Assembly (NCBI RefSeq): GCF_025399195.1
Contig: NW_026252138.1
Span: 1-64,000, forward strand
Source of the DNA: Umbelopsis ramanniana AG
Lineage: Eukaryota; Mucoromycota; Umbelopsidomycetes; Umbelopsidales; Umbelopsidaceae
Reading direction: 5' to 3'
DNA length: 64,000 bases
How positions within the stretch are numbered: the first letter of the stretch is position 1; the number at the start of each line of letters is the position of its first letter. This document shows, piece by piece, positions 11,633-24,525 of the stretch. The notes under the pieces are model-generated. The model was not told the DNA's origin, did not search any database, and saw nothing but the letters and a program-made list of their open reading frames with translations. The translations under genes were made by a program, and so were the position numbers.

Positions 11633-12096
11633 ATGGTACATATGTCAAGACTTATCACCAGTTCGATCATAGCAACATATCATTTTCTAACAACTTTTGT
11701 AGCTCTTCTATTCTTTTTTCAAGACTCTTGTAGATCAGACAGTTACCATCGAACTCAAAAACGATCTCGCCATTACCGGAACCTTGGTGTCTGTAGATCA
11801 GTTCTTGAACATCAAATTAGACAACATAAAGGTGGTAGATGAAGCTCGATACCCACACATGGTAAATTCCGTTCTTTCGATCAACCTACCACTTTCATAC
11901 GACGCTTGACTGTTCTAAATCCAATTCATCGCATTCTATTTAGATAACCGTCAAGAATTGCTTCATTCGTGGTTCAGTGGTTCGCTATGTCCAACTGCCT
12001 TCGCAAGCCGTCGATACAGCGTTGCTTCAAGATGCTGCAAGAAGAGAGGCTGCTCAACCATCAACTGCACAACAAGGAAATGTTAGAGTGAAATAG
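11633..12096 (+). CDS. LSM2: U6 snRNA-associated Sm-like protein LSm2
   Basis: Three exons (11633-11635, 11703-11861, 11944-12096) encode 104 residues. The first coding exon is the ATG alone, followed directly by a GT donor. Exon 2 then begins LFYSFFKTLVDQTVTIELKNDL, which is the LSm2 N-terminus. The Sm1 motif (GTLVSVDQFLNIKL) and Sm2 motif (CFIRGSVVRYVQLP) are both complete. LSm2 is a ring subunit of the Lsm1-7 complex (cytoplasmic mRNA decapping) and the Lsm2-8 complex (nuclear U6 snRNA). The C-terminal tail after LLQDAARRE is short and Gln/Ala-rich, as usual. The stop lies 62 bp from the stop of the convergent helicase gene. Confidence 0.95.
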
Positions 12097-12158
12097 TCGA
12101 CTGTAATATGTTTGAGACTCTATCTTTCAACATTGTATTATAAAGAAGTTATCCACAC

Positions 12159-15100
12159 TTAAACACGTCTATTATCTATTACACGCCATCGCTGCTGATC
12201 AGCTTTAGCATGGCATCTATGATTGGTGATGTTGTTACTGTGGCAAAGATAACATTGAGTGTTTGGTTCAGGCGTACAGTGCATGCAATTGAATATGGGT
12301 TTACCTTCTAATGATGGGTCCTCAATTTTGGCGTCCAAAAGTGAGTTGAGTAGCCAACGAAGTTGGTGCACCAATGTACCAATTCGAGGCCATGCTCTCA
12401 TTTTAATCCAGGAGTCACTACCAACAGACAGACCACGATTGTGGTGATCTACCTTGACTGTACCTCCGAAGAGCAAAATGGAGTACAATGGAATTTCTGT
12501 GCCGTCGCGAAGGAACGTTTTGGACGTTGCCATTTTCGAGAAATAGGTCAAGAATGGAGGGGAGTAGTTTGTCACGCTAAATAACATGGATGATGGATGA
12601 ACGAATACGCGTCCGTCGTCTTTGGTATAGAACTTGATTTCTCGTGCTTCTTTTTCACGTTCAACGGTACCAGAAAGCACCTTATCATATTTAGCATCAG
12701 GAAGATTAACCTTGACGATATTAGGGTTCAAGCCAGCGAAAATGATGCTTTTGATAAGGTTAATGTTTTCAGAATTTTTGTTGTATATTTCGTAGTCGCT
12801 CTTGTTTTGCGCGAATCCGACACCTTGAAGAGCCTCTAGCAGCTGCTTTTTCAAAGAACTGATTTCCATCAGAGTATTGTATGCCAAATAATTCTTTAAA
12901 ACACCAGTGTTAGACTACGTAGTACTCTTAAAAGGACCTATGGATTTGTTACACTTTACCTGATCGCAGAACTTTCGCAGTGCGCTCTGGCCCACTTTTT
13001 GCTTCCTAAGGCTGTCCCATTCTTGGTATGCTCTCATATCTGTTAGCCAGTCACTATTTCCAACAAAGAACTTTTCCCGTGCCCTGAATAAAAAGAAATG
13101 TTTAGGGCTCTAATGGTTTGATCACTCGGCTCGGAGATTCGATGCTCTGATACGTACTTTCGCGCTTCGTCACGTTGCTCCATGGGAGAGTAGAACGGGC
13201 TCTTGAAGGACATGATAGCAGCGATAATCAGGATAGGATCCAAACAGCGGAAAACAGCACCAAACAATATCATTTTACTAATTTTGAGATCGGCAGGAAT
13301 ATTTGCCTGTGTGTTTGAAAGAGAAATGTTAGATACAAAAGAGATTGGCAAAAAATGACCGGGAATGAACGTACCATATGTTTTCCGAGCGCTGTGAGTT
13401 TTCCTTCAGGAGTTTCATCTATAGCACTTACGTTCTTGAGAGTAACGATAGCTTGGGCTAATGCCTGCATTGATGGCGGATCAATGGCTCTTTGCAAGAA
13501 CTTCGTCACGTCGCTTTCTCCCATAGCCTTGATTTGAAGACAAAGTTGCTCCAATGGTGTTCGCAAAAGCTCTGGGGTTTGCTGGGCTTGCATGTTACCC
13601 TCCGCTTCACGAGTATATAGCTTAAAGCACTGTCCAGGACGAGTACGGCCGGCACGACCTCTTCGCTGCTTGCATGAAGCACCTATAAACCTGGGATTTA
13701 ATAACAAGCAACGACGAAAACTAAATAAATGTTTAGAGACTTCACTTACGAGATGCCCAAGTTTCTATCATTGATTGCGAGGAACGCCATTAGTCAAGGG
13801 TCTGATTTCTTTATTTTCCCTTTTGCTGTACTTACCTACGAGTCGCATCATATTCGTAGCAGCGTCGAACTGCGTCTCTTTCACTCGGCCACTATCAATG
13901 ACATATATAATTCCGTCAATGGTAATACTAGTTTCGGCAACATTAGTGGCTGCAACAATTTTGCGCACAGTCTTCGGCACAGACTTGAACACACGGGCTT
14001 GCTCTTGAGAAGATAATCCAGCGTGAAGAGGAAATAGTTCGAACGATGACTTGTTTGGAAGGAAGTCGTCTATCATGTCAAGACATCGTTTAATTTCCAT
14101 AACACCTAAGCAAACAAATGGTTAATATTGTATGTTTGTAGGCTAACATTTCACCTTGTGTACATCATACCAGGCAAGAAGATAAGAATAGCCCCCAAGC
14201 CGTTGTCCATCTTTACGTCGTTCTCAGTAATGTACTTGACAGTACTGGCAATCAGTTCGTAATCAATACTGTCTTGGTTGCGGTACGGTTCTAGCGCTTT
14301 CACCGTCGAATCACTGTAACCAGCATTTCGGTATTGCTGCTGCCACGTTGCCAAGTCACTGTCTCCTGCTTTCTTCTTCTGCGTTTTAAGGTTAGATTTG
14401 TGACCCGTCTTTTCCAAAATGTCTTCCAGATAGTAATCAGTGACGGAATGGGTGAATCCGGGAATTTCAATAGTGGGTGCCTTGTTGAAGTAATCTGTGG
14501 AGAAGGTATGAAGCAAATAAGCATTAGTGTAACCATAGCCGTTCATAGATATATGTATGGGATGTACCTGAAAACAATTTCTGATTGATGGTGGCACTCA
14601 TCAGTACAAGCTTGATGTCCTTTCGTTTGCTCAAAACATCTCGTAAGAGAACCAGCAAGAAATCGCTGTCAACTGAAGAAGCAGTCAGGCTAAGGTTGCA
14701 TTATCTACTATGTATTTCCCTCAATAAGATTGGACGTACCTGAACGTTCGTGGACTTCATCAACCATGATGTGACTAACACCTTCCAGTAGAGGGTCAGA
14801 TTGTAGTCTACGCAAGAGAACACCAGTGGTACAGAACAATAGGTTCGTGTTTGAAGACGATTTTGTCTCTCCTCTTATTGAATATCCAACCGAATTTCCT
14901 ACAATGTCACAACGTTCCGTAGCAACACGATCTACATTTGTGAAACGATTTGTCAATTAAACAATGGATTGCGTTATTTCACTGGAGAAGGGGCATACCT
15001 GCAACACCAATGGCGGAAATACGTCTAGGCTGCGTACAGATTATATTACATTTGGAGCCTTGCTTGCTCTTGATCTCCTGATCAAGAATGAATTGAGGAA

Positions 15101-17148
15101 CTTGAGTAGTTTTGCCACATCCAGTTTCTCCACAAACGATAACGACCTGATTTTTCAACACAGCGTTTACAACTTGCTCTTTGAAGGTATAAGCCGGGAG
15201 ATTGTTGCGAACTTTGCCAATGGCTTGATACTGCTCGGCTAAGTTCATCTCGTTCAGTTTTTCCACAAGTTTTTGAGACAAATCGGTCAATTCTTTCTCT
15301 GTAAGTTTTCGTTTGCGCTGTGTCTGTTGTTTAGATGTTTTCTTCTTTTGAGCTGGGATAGAAGGTGCAGAAATGAATGACTCTGTGACATCTCTCAATT
15401 TTGGAGGGTTATGTATGAGGTTTACAATGTTTTCGTTCAAATATTCAATACACATGTAAATCATAGGCATGTTGATGTTTGATCTTGCCTCTTGCATCAC
15501 TTGCTTCATGCAAGCTAGACGGATATAGGATGGTAGCGCTTCGCAGTGTATGATGAATAGAGGAAGTTCGTACGGATAGTTGGAGCTTTTGGGAATCTGT
15601 ATTTCTAAGGTAACCGGACAACCGTTGGTTGGGAGCGTTTCACCACTGGATGGTTTGATGTCGATTTCAAAATTCATATTGTCATTCTCATTCTTAATAT
15701 TCACGCCGTTTTCGTAAATAGATTCCAAGGCTAAAATCTCGTCCTGTCTCATTCCCTCTAATTCTTCTTGCGAGACATCGGGATTACTGGCCGTTTCTGT
15801 ATGATCCTCGTCCTCGATCAGACGTTGCAGAAGTATTTTCAAAGCTCCGGTTTCATCTCCACCAGCTTCTTCTAAAGCACTTGCGCATAGAGTTTGTGGG
15901 AATCCCAAAGTAGACATTCTTTGAATTAGCCAGTCTTTTCCAAGCGATTTGGTGGTATGCGATATGGTAGTCATATTCGGGTTGTACTTTGGACTCAAGA
16001 AGTTGCTAGGCAAGTCTTCAAAAGAGAAAAAAGTTAGTTGTGGAAACATTTAGCATAATATCATACTCAATCTAGCGCAAATTATTACCATCCTCAGGAA
16101 CATGTAAGCCTGTTTTTTTGAATTAATGTCAGCCCAGCGAAAAAAAAAAAAGGACCCATATTAAAGTCTCATACTTACATAGCCAATCCAACGCAGAGTC
16201 CACATCTCGGCAATAATCTAGCGACTCATCAACATGGGCGGGGCGAAAGCCCATCTTGCAAAGCGTATTCTTAATGGGTTTCTTCTCTGCTTCTGTCTTG
16301 AGGGGTTCATCTTGAAACTAGTGGCCCAATCAGATATGTATGCTCTGCATGACTACTAAATGTGATTTACGTACCAGAGGATAATATCTGCTTTGATCTC
16401 GAATAACGTTTTCAACAAATGAACGATTTTCAGCATTCATGTGCACCAACGGTAGACTTTCCCAGTATTTTCGAATATTTTCGGGAACATCAGCATCCTC
16501 TCTCGGTTTCTCGCCAAATGTCTTTGATACCGGCATTGGAACAGATCTGTTGTCTGACTCTTTCGAGATTGATCTATCAACCAAATTTTGCCGTTTGGGT
16601 TCTGGTGGCCGAGCATTGAATGGATCAGACGAATACATCCACTCGTTCTGCTTTGTCTTTTCTTTATCCAAATTGAGCCACATATCCCGATGTTGTGGAG
16701 GCATTATGCGATACATTGGCATATGAGAATTAACACGATGCAGTACGTATGTTGCTGCTACATGTCTTGCTTCCACTGCAGTAGGCATAAAAAGGAAGGG
16801 TGGGGACATCTTGACTTGATCGACTTGCGAGGTCTTTTTGTTATGTTTGCCCAAAACAACAGTGGAAACGAATCCTTCCCTTGTCCGACCAACTTCAAAA
16901 ACAGGTTTCTCCCATTGGTTCTTTTGACAGTGTTCGTATAAAAGTGTGGAAGGAGTTTTTCCTGTCCAATCGCCAAACAGTGATTTCCGCTCTGATTCGA
17001 CTGCGGTTGATCCTGATCCAGCTGAATTGGAGTTGGCATTACCATTCTTCACTATCCGCTTCTTGGGAGCTTGATTCACTTTTTCCTTTGCCGCATCCTT
17101 ACTCGGAGGATCAGCTTTTGCTGGCGGTTTTTTAGATTTTGGAGGCAT
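12159..17148 (-). CDS. DEAH/RHA-family RNA helicase with UBA and RWD domains (DHX57/Ucp12/YLR419W type)
   Basis: Thirteen exons give 1390 residues: 17148-16375, 16317-16179, 16109-16089, 16015-14999, 14931-14740, 14672-14568, 14494-14171, 14105-13836, 13764-13750, 13682-13375, 13306-13158, 13083-12960, 12893-12159. The order is a basic/Ser N-terminus, a conserved WLCLHVPEDDLP block around residue 310, a UBA-like helix bundle, an RWD domain (ALESIYENG onward, about 400-500), then the helicase core. The core has GETGCGKTT with Lys 613, DEVH at 708-711 in place of DEAH, SAT, and QRRGRAGR. HA2/OB regions follow. Relatives are cytoplasmic or ribosome-associated helicases of poorly known function; DHX29 and DHX57 act in translation. 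Exon 3 is 21 nt and exon 9 only 15 nt; both are needed to restore conserved motifs. Confidence 0.92.
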
Positions 17149-17437
17149 TTAGGTATCAAGTAGGACTTTAACCGAACTGACAGAATTTTTCAAATACGAT
17201 ACACCCTTTTTTACAGCCATATTCTGGCAATGTATTATCGATTGGTAGACACTTTCCAATGACACTCAGAGTTTATACATATCTTTAATGTATAGCCTTA
17301 TTATCTTTGTTAGTTTTACTGTTCAATGGTTGGACAGGATACCGTTATCAAAATAGTAGAAAGCAATGCCTTTGGCATGACCGCATACGTGCAAGGAAGC
17401 TGAGTTTCTTTTTCTTCTCCAACTTTCATCCCTCTGC

Positions 17438-18601
17438 ATGCCAGATCTTACAACCGATTTCCGAGCCATTGCAAATGGTTTGCCAAAACCACCAGAGAGC
17501 AAGAATGAGAATCGAAGAGAGCCTTCCTTCGATCCCTTCATGAAAGAAGCTTATAGGATCGAGCAACATATTATCAGCCTGAAGGAGTTTCTTCTCATTA
17601 CACGGAAGGCATACCTTCGTAATGAAGCACCAAAGCGAAAGCAGGGCAACCACCACACCAAACCGATTGCAGCTCAAATACCAGCTAGAGCCCAATTTGA
17701 AGGTTCACTGTTCTCAGCCTTTCCTAGGGTTATTACACAGCTCACTGACAAGGAGAGAGATGAAATCGATTTTCAAGCCAAAATGATCATAAGACGATGT
17801 ATGGATAGGGTAAAGGATTTAGAAGACGCGGAAAAGATGCGACAGGATGCGGTAAAGGCTCAAAGTGCAAAACAGCTTTCTCGGTTTTTTAGCAACATAC
17901 TTGCATCGACTGAGACCGCACGAAGTGATGACTTGTTGGCCGTTCATCGCAGTGGCGTTGTATGGCTTTTGAACAAGCGTTTGATGGAGGTGTCCCAGCT
18001 TCAGAAGAATCAGCAAGAGACGAGGCTGATGAAAGCAGTCGAGAAGAGCGAAAATCAATTGCATATGTCTAGCCTTCCTCCAACGAGATTCATAGCAAAC
18101 CAATCGCAAAAGCCCACGAAATCAACCATACCCATGGATCGAAATTCAGCCAACGGTGGCGTTGAGAGCAGGTTCCAACAACTTTTTAACGATGGAGCAG
18201 CGGAACCAAAGCCTTCTGTGCAAACTTCAATCGACCCTTGGGAAGCAGATACAGGAAATGCGTTTGAAGATCAGTTGTCCCAAGATCAACTGCAGATGTT
18301 GGAGAGAGAAAATGATGCCATGCTATCAGAAATGGAAAATACCCTTAATCAAGTCCGCGATGCAGAAAAGGCATTATTGGAAATATCAACGTTACAGTCT
18401 CAGTTAACAAGTCATCTAGCTGTTCAAACTGCACAAACTGATCAGCTCTACGCTGAGGCAATTGCTACGACGGATAGGGTGGAACAGGGCAATCAACAAC
18501 TAGTTCGTGCGAGAGAGAGAAATAGAGGTACACGAAAGATGATCCTTGCATTTTTGATTGGTGCAAGTTTTGTTCTCTTGTTTCTCGACTGGTACGATTA
18601 A
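17438..18601 (+). CDS. UFE1: Syntaxin-18/Ufe1-like ER Qa-SNARE
   Basis: This is an intronless frame of 387 residues from ATG 17438. The N-terminus (LTTDFRAIANGLPKP) and the FMKEAYRIEQHIISLKEFLL block match the syntaxin-18 N-terminal domain, which binds the Dsl1/NRZ tethering subunits and the SM protein Sly1. A SNARE-like coiled coil runs from about 290 to 362 (ERENDAMLSEMENTLNQVRDAEKALLEIS, with an abundance of heptad hydrophobics). It is followed by a basic spacer and a single C-terminal membrane anchor (MILAFLIGASFVLLFLDWYD, 368-387). The tail-anchored topology fits an ER t-SNARE for retrograde Golgi-to-ER vesicles. The zero-layer glutamine lies in this coil but I have not fixed it to one residue. 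It is divergent from the helicase gene, with 289 bp between starts. Confidence 0.88.
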   Translation: MPDLTTDFRAIANGLPKPPESKNENRREPSFDPFMKEAYRIEQHIISLKEFLLITRKAYLRNEAPKRKQGNHHTKPIAAQIPARAQFEGSLFSAFPRVITQLTDKERDEIDFQAKMIIRRCMDRVKDLEDAEKMRQDAVKAQSAKQLSRFFSNILASTETARSDDLLAVHRSGVVWLLNKRLMEVSQLQKNQQETRLMKAVEKSENQLHMSSLPPTRFIANQSQKPTKSTIPMDRNSANGGVESRFQQLFNDGAAEPKPSVQTSIDPWEADTGNAFEDQLSQDQLQMLERENDAMLSEMENTLNQVRDAEKALLEISTLQSQLTSHLAVQTAQTDQLYAEAIATTDRVEQGNQQLVRARERNRGTRKMILAFLIGASFVLLFLDWYD

Positions 18602-18772
18602 AAGACGTGTAATAAATCATCCGGCGTTATTTCAACCTGGAATAGCTTATATCTAGACCCTGTAAAAACATTGCCACCTGTAACTACTGAATACACTTAA
18701 AAGGTGTCAATCCATGTTTTGAATTTGTCATCTCTACTTTGTCTACAACATGCCATTTTTATTTATAAGTTC

Positions 18773-20090
18773 TTATTGCTTTTCTGCGGTTTCTGCTGCT
18801 GGCGCCGTTTCTGCAGCTGCTGATTCTGAAGAGAGAAAAATGAATAAACGGGGTCATAAGATAGACTAACACCAGGGTTTTGAATACTTACCAGGCTTGG
18901 CATCTCCATTAACTTTAGGAGCCTCATTTTCCTTGTTTTGACCCTTGACCTTCTTCTTCTTTTCCTTCTTAGCGGCGGGCTTGGCAGTAGGGTAGGCCAA
19001 CTCAACCAATTCCTTCATTTCAGCATTATCGAAGGCTTCTCGGATGGGTGCAATAAGTTCGTTTAATGCCTTGGTAGTGGCAGCCTTCAAATCTCCAGGA
19101 TGAAGCTTCTCAGTTCTGAAATCCTCCTCCATATCCTCAAACTTGGTGTAAACCTGGTTTCCGCCATACTCCTCCTTACGCTCAACAGTGAACTCTGGCT
19201 TTCCATCATTCAGTGACTTCAATGGGAACCAGACAGACTTGATGAAGGACAAGATACCGTTTTCAGTAACATTACCAACTTCACAGAAAGCCTTCTTCAG
19301 CTTTCTCTTGACGGCGGCTGGGTCATCGAGAAGATCAATCTTTGAGTCGGGATCGGACGATGACATCTTTGAGCCTTGAAGACCGGGAACCATAGGGTTC
19401 ATAAGATGCGCTCGCTTAGCATAACCCAGTTGTGGCATATACTTTTCTGCGAATGTGAAGATTTTGCGCTGATCGACACCACCAAACTGTGCGTCAACAC
19501 CAAGATATTGTTCATCAAGAGCTTGCATACCGGGGTAGATCAAACCGGAAAGCAATGGGGAGTCGACTTGCTTAACGACTTCGGCACCGGCCTTTTTGGC
19601 ATCGTGTTCAGTGACAGTAGCGGCAAGACGGAAGTTGTCCATAGCATATTCTTTGGAAAACTGGTAAGATGAACCAACAACAAACTTGAGCTTATTGATA
19701 GGAACGCCGATTGATGTAAGCACAGCTTTAATGAGTTGTTCGTAGTACTTTGCTCTGTGGTTGACAAGTTCGAGAGGTGCCTTCATGTTATCCAAGAAAG
19801 CGTGGATATCAGCAATCAGAACAGTGACCTGGAAAAAAAGGTAAGCCATGGAAGGAAATGTAATCCACGTCCATATGCCCGTAAGTTACCTCGCAGTCGG
19901 CAGTCAGGAAATCGGCAATCTTGGTCATGGCGACAAAGTAGCCCAAATGAGGTTTGCCAGTAGGTGCCGTTCCCCAGTACAACTTGAGATTTCTTTCAGC
20001 GAGGACTTTCTTAATTTCAGCCTCACCGAGGACCTCTTGAAGGTTACGGGAGATCAGTTCATACTTTTCATCTGCGGTTAATGAAGACAT
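18773..20090 (-). CDS. TYS1: Cytoplasmic tyrosyl-tRNA synthetase
   Basis: Three exons (20090-19890, 19828-18892, 18825-18773) encode 396 residues. Class I synthetase signatures are present: the HIGH-equivalent PHLGY at 47-51 within [13 protein letters not shown], and the KMSKS-equivalent KMSSS at 221-225. The fold between them matches eukaryotic TyrRS ([30 protein letters not shown]). The protein ends in a Lys-rich linker ([15 protein letters not shown]) and an Ala/Glu-rich tail; the yeast enzyme has the same length class, without the EMAP-II domain of animals. It charges tRNA-Tyr with tyrosine using ATP. Codon use is strongly biased to C-ending codons, typical of high expression. A TGACTCA element lies 99 bp upstream of the ATG. 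Confidence 0.96.
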
Positions 20091-20545
20091 TTTGAAGGGG
20101 CAGTGAAATGACAAGATGTTGGAAGTGACAAGTCTGGGCTACAAAATTTTTTATAGGGCAAGCCACTGTGCCTGAATCCATCAAATCATGACTCACGGCA
20201 AGCAGAGAAAAACCTTGCGCAACATAGCTTGGAGCTGTAGCCAGTTAACTGTGGCCAGCTGTCAAATATTATGCTCCAACATTATTATACCTTTAACATA
20301 AGATCGTATCATTTCCTGTCATAGTAACATAGCAACTATTGATAGTCTTGTGTAATAAAAGTAAATTTGATAGTGTGCTATATAGACCATTTAAAATTAA
20401 ATATGTAAAGACCGTTCGAGATGGAAGAGGGATATATAGTGGGAACCATGGTCAATAGGTAAATCCAAAAATCCTGCCAATAAAATCGGTGGGAAATAAT
20501 AAACAAGGTTAGCGATTTCCGTTACGTTACTTACGTTGGCTTACG
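20091..20545. other. Divergent promoter region, TYS1 / kinase
   Basis: This 455-bp space holds no gene. It separates two divergent start codons. The one recognisable site is the Gcn4-type heptamer described separately. The remainder is AT-rich with no other motif I can support. Confidence 0.6.
20189..20195. promoter_or_regulatory. Gcn4/Cpc1-type site TGACTCA upstream of TYS1
   Basis: A perfect TGACTCA sits 99 bp upstream of the tyrosyl-tRNA synthetase start codon. In fungi the bZIP factor Gcn4/Cpc1 binds this sequence and induces amino-acid biosynthesis and aminoacyl-tRNA synthetase genes on starvation. Site and target class agree, but binding is inferred. Confidence 0.5.
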
Positions 20546-21502
20546 ATGGAAGCCAAAGCTATAGAGCTTGCCCAAAAGCTGCAAGACGCTGCAGACCGGT
20601 AAGCTATGCTACCTAATATATTATATTGACAGTTGAGCTACGGTTAACTCTGAAAGCAATCAAGCTCGCCGGCTGATCAAAAGTACATTCTCGGAGTGAG
20701 CGGCATTCCTGGGTCAGGAAAGACGACTTTTGTAAATCAACTTGTTCAAAAGGTGAATGATAACTATCGCAAGAAAGGGGCCACACAAGACATTGCTATC
20801 GCAGTGTCCATGGACGGATATCATCTGCCCAAATCAGCATTGGACAGAATGGAGGTAAGGTTTGCTCGTTCAGGAGAGCGGCCATGGGTATGCATATTTG
20901 ACGCTTCCCCCTAGAACCCTGAAGAAGTGCACGCTCGACGTGGAGCACACTTTACCTTTGACCCCGATGGCATTATCAATCTTTTGAAGAAGCTTCGAGA
21001 CCCTGAAAGTCAACATGTTGCGATCAAGGCACCATCGTTCGACCATGCTAAAGGAGACCCTGTAAACGATGATATTGAGATACTTCCAAGGTCAGTTTGA
21101 TGAACTCAGATTTAACAATTGTTTTGTTGGGACTAATCAATACGGTATTGTAACGGTAGCCACAAAATCATCATAATGGAAGGTATCTATCTACAACTTA
21201 AGCATCCTGAACCATGGGACAAAGTACCGTCCTACTTTGACGATATGTGGTACGTGGATGTCGACCTCAACGAGGCTAGGACTCGCACGGGCCAGAGGCA
21301 CTACCAGGCTGGATTAGGTAAAGGAGACACTGTACTGTAAAGCTGAGATGCTTTCAAGATAACTGACACTGTATCCCTAGAACCATCTGTCGAAGCGGGA
21401 ATAGCTCGTTTTGACCGCAACGATTATATCAACGCTCAATTCATTTTAACCCACCGAGACCCTAGTGCTAAGTCCATAAAGAGTATATCGGAAAAGCAAT
21501 AA
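20546..21502 (+). CDS. YFH7-like P-loop kinase (uridine/pantothenate-kinase fold)
   Basis: Five exons (20546-20598, 20665-20854, 20915-21090, 21160-21317, 21381-21502) encode 232 residues. The Walker A motif GIPGSGKT is at 31-38, in the form GVSGIPGSGKTTF. Next come VSMDGYHLP, which carries the Asp of the nucleoside-kinase family, and RGAHFTFDPDG. The block APSFDHAKGDPVND and a Walker B-like IIIMEGIYL complete the core. The C-terminal GQRHYQAGL...EAGIARFDRNDYINAQFI is characteristic of this family, which includes yeast Yfh7 and bacterial PanK-like or FrcK proteins. It is predicted to phosphorylate a small metabolite such as a nucleoside or sugar, but the substrate is unproven. It converges on RPS28, and a (CA)n tract follows its stop. 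Confidence 0.88.
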
Positions 21503-21620
21503 ATTCGCAAAGACACACACACACAAAGCTACTGCTGACCATTGAGGGAGGGTCAATAGGTGTTTATAGAGTGAACCTTGACTTCATAAAGGTTATATTG
21601 AAAAAACAAAACTAAATGCT

Positions 21621-22152
21621 TTAGCGAAGTCGGCGAGCCTCACGCTCAGACTCGAGCAAGCAAAGAATATCGTTCTCGCGAACGGGACCTTTGACGTTGC
21701 GGATAATGGAGCGAGAAGTATCATCCATGAATTCGACACGGACTTGAGTGACACCACCACGGGAGCCAGTACGGCCGAGAACCTTGGTGACCTTGGCGAG
21801 CTTGACGGGAGTCTTAGCGGATTCCTGAGAGAAGAAAGGGAAGGAGTGGTAAGTGGATTTGGTTCAAATTCGGTAGTGAATGAGATTCTATATTGAATTT
21901 GACTTGATTTCGCATAGTGTCGGCAAGGCGAGTGAAGAATGTAGCAAGAGTTGCAAAGCAGTTGCGTAATGTCAACATTTCTGCAAATTGAACAAATCGT
22001 CTATTACGATCTAAGCAACGGCTGAAATGCGATTCATAATGTTGTCGTTCAGGATAGAGGTCGCACTTTATGGTTGCATCCGTACTTTAATCCATTCATC
22101 TATTGGTGTAATTGATGGATGGAATAGCAAAACGGTGATGGATGCTTACCAT
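21621..22152 (-). CDS. RPS28: 40S ribosomal protein S28 (eS28)
   Basis: Two exons encode 68 residues. Exon 1 is the ATG alone (22152-22150), followed directly by GTAAGC. Exon 2 (21824-21621) carries the rest, opening [20 protein letters not shown] and running through the invariant [25 protein letters not shown] to a TAA after EAARRLR-type ending (EREARRLR). The protein sits at the mRNA exit/E-site side of the small subunit. The 325-nt intron is long for this genome, as is common in ribosomal-protein genes. I looked for a box C/D snoRNA in it and saw none. Codon use is strongly biased, fitting high expression. Confidence 0.95.
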
Positions 22153-22737
22153 CTTTGATTCGAGGCTGTGAAAGAGGGAGCTATCAGTGGGTAGGGAACG
22201 GCGACGCTTTCAGGCTTGCTCTGCTGCACGCCCGTTCGGAATTTGAAATAATATGAAGGCTGGTGGTTGGAGGTCCGACTTAGGCAGCAATGCGTTACTG
22301 AAGCATAAAGCTTTTATTAAACTTGTTGCAACTTTTACGACACTTCTTTCAGCATATTTGACTATAAATTGTGTATACAAAGTTGATTTTCAAATACAAT
22401 TGTAGGCAAGTATACATCCAGAGAATGTAATATATCCAGATACCATTTAGAAGCTCCTAAGACATGCTATAATCCAAGAAGAACAAACAATAACAGCTTG
22501 TAGCCGCCTACAGCAGTTTGAAAAATAAAAGGATGGTGAGTGAACAGAAGTAGTGGACACCAATGAGGAAGCTGCCTCAGTATGAGCCTACATTTTATTA
22601 CCAAATTTTATAAAATTATTATTATGATATTTTATCATCGAAATTATCTGACATCATACAGTGGACTACGCGTTGTACCTATCTATGTGAGCTGCCTCTG
22701 GATCTACCCTACTGCAATTCTTAATAACCAGCACACC
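22153..22737. other. Divergent promoter region, RPS28 / RPT4
   Basis: This 585-bp region between divergent start codons contains no supported gene. An open frame runs into RPT4 from 22582, but its upstream part has no similarity to proteasome subunits and is treated as leader. I see no clear proteasome-control element of the GGTGGCAAA type. Confidence 0.55.
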
Positions 22738-24397
<1,660 letters not shown>

Positions 24398-24525
24398 ATT
24401 GTTTGTTCATTGATAAACTTGAAAAAAAGCGACTATATTTTCATTGAAAGTAGGGGAATATTTGTGTAAACTAATAGCAGAGGGAAGATGGTTTGTGCAA
24501 ACATGAGATAGAATAATAGTTCACA

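Noticed and set aside
21825..22149. Possible snoRNA in the RPS28 intron
   Set aside because: No properly spaced C and D boxes or H/ACA hinge could be found by eye; a snoRNA-specific scan would be decisive.
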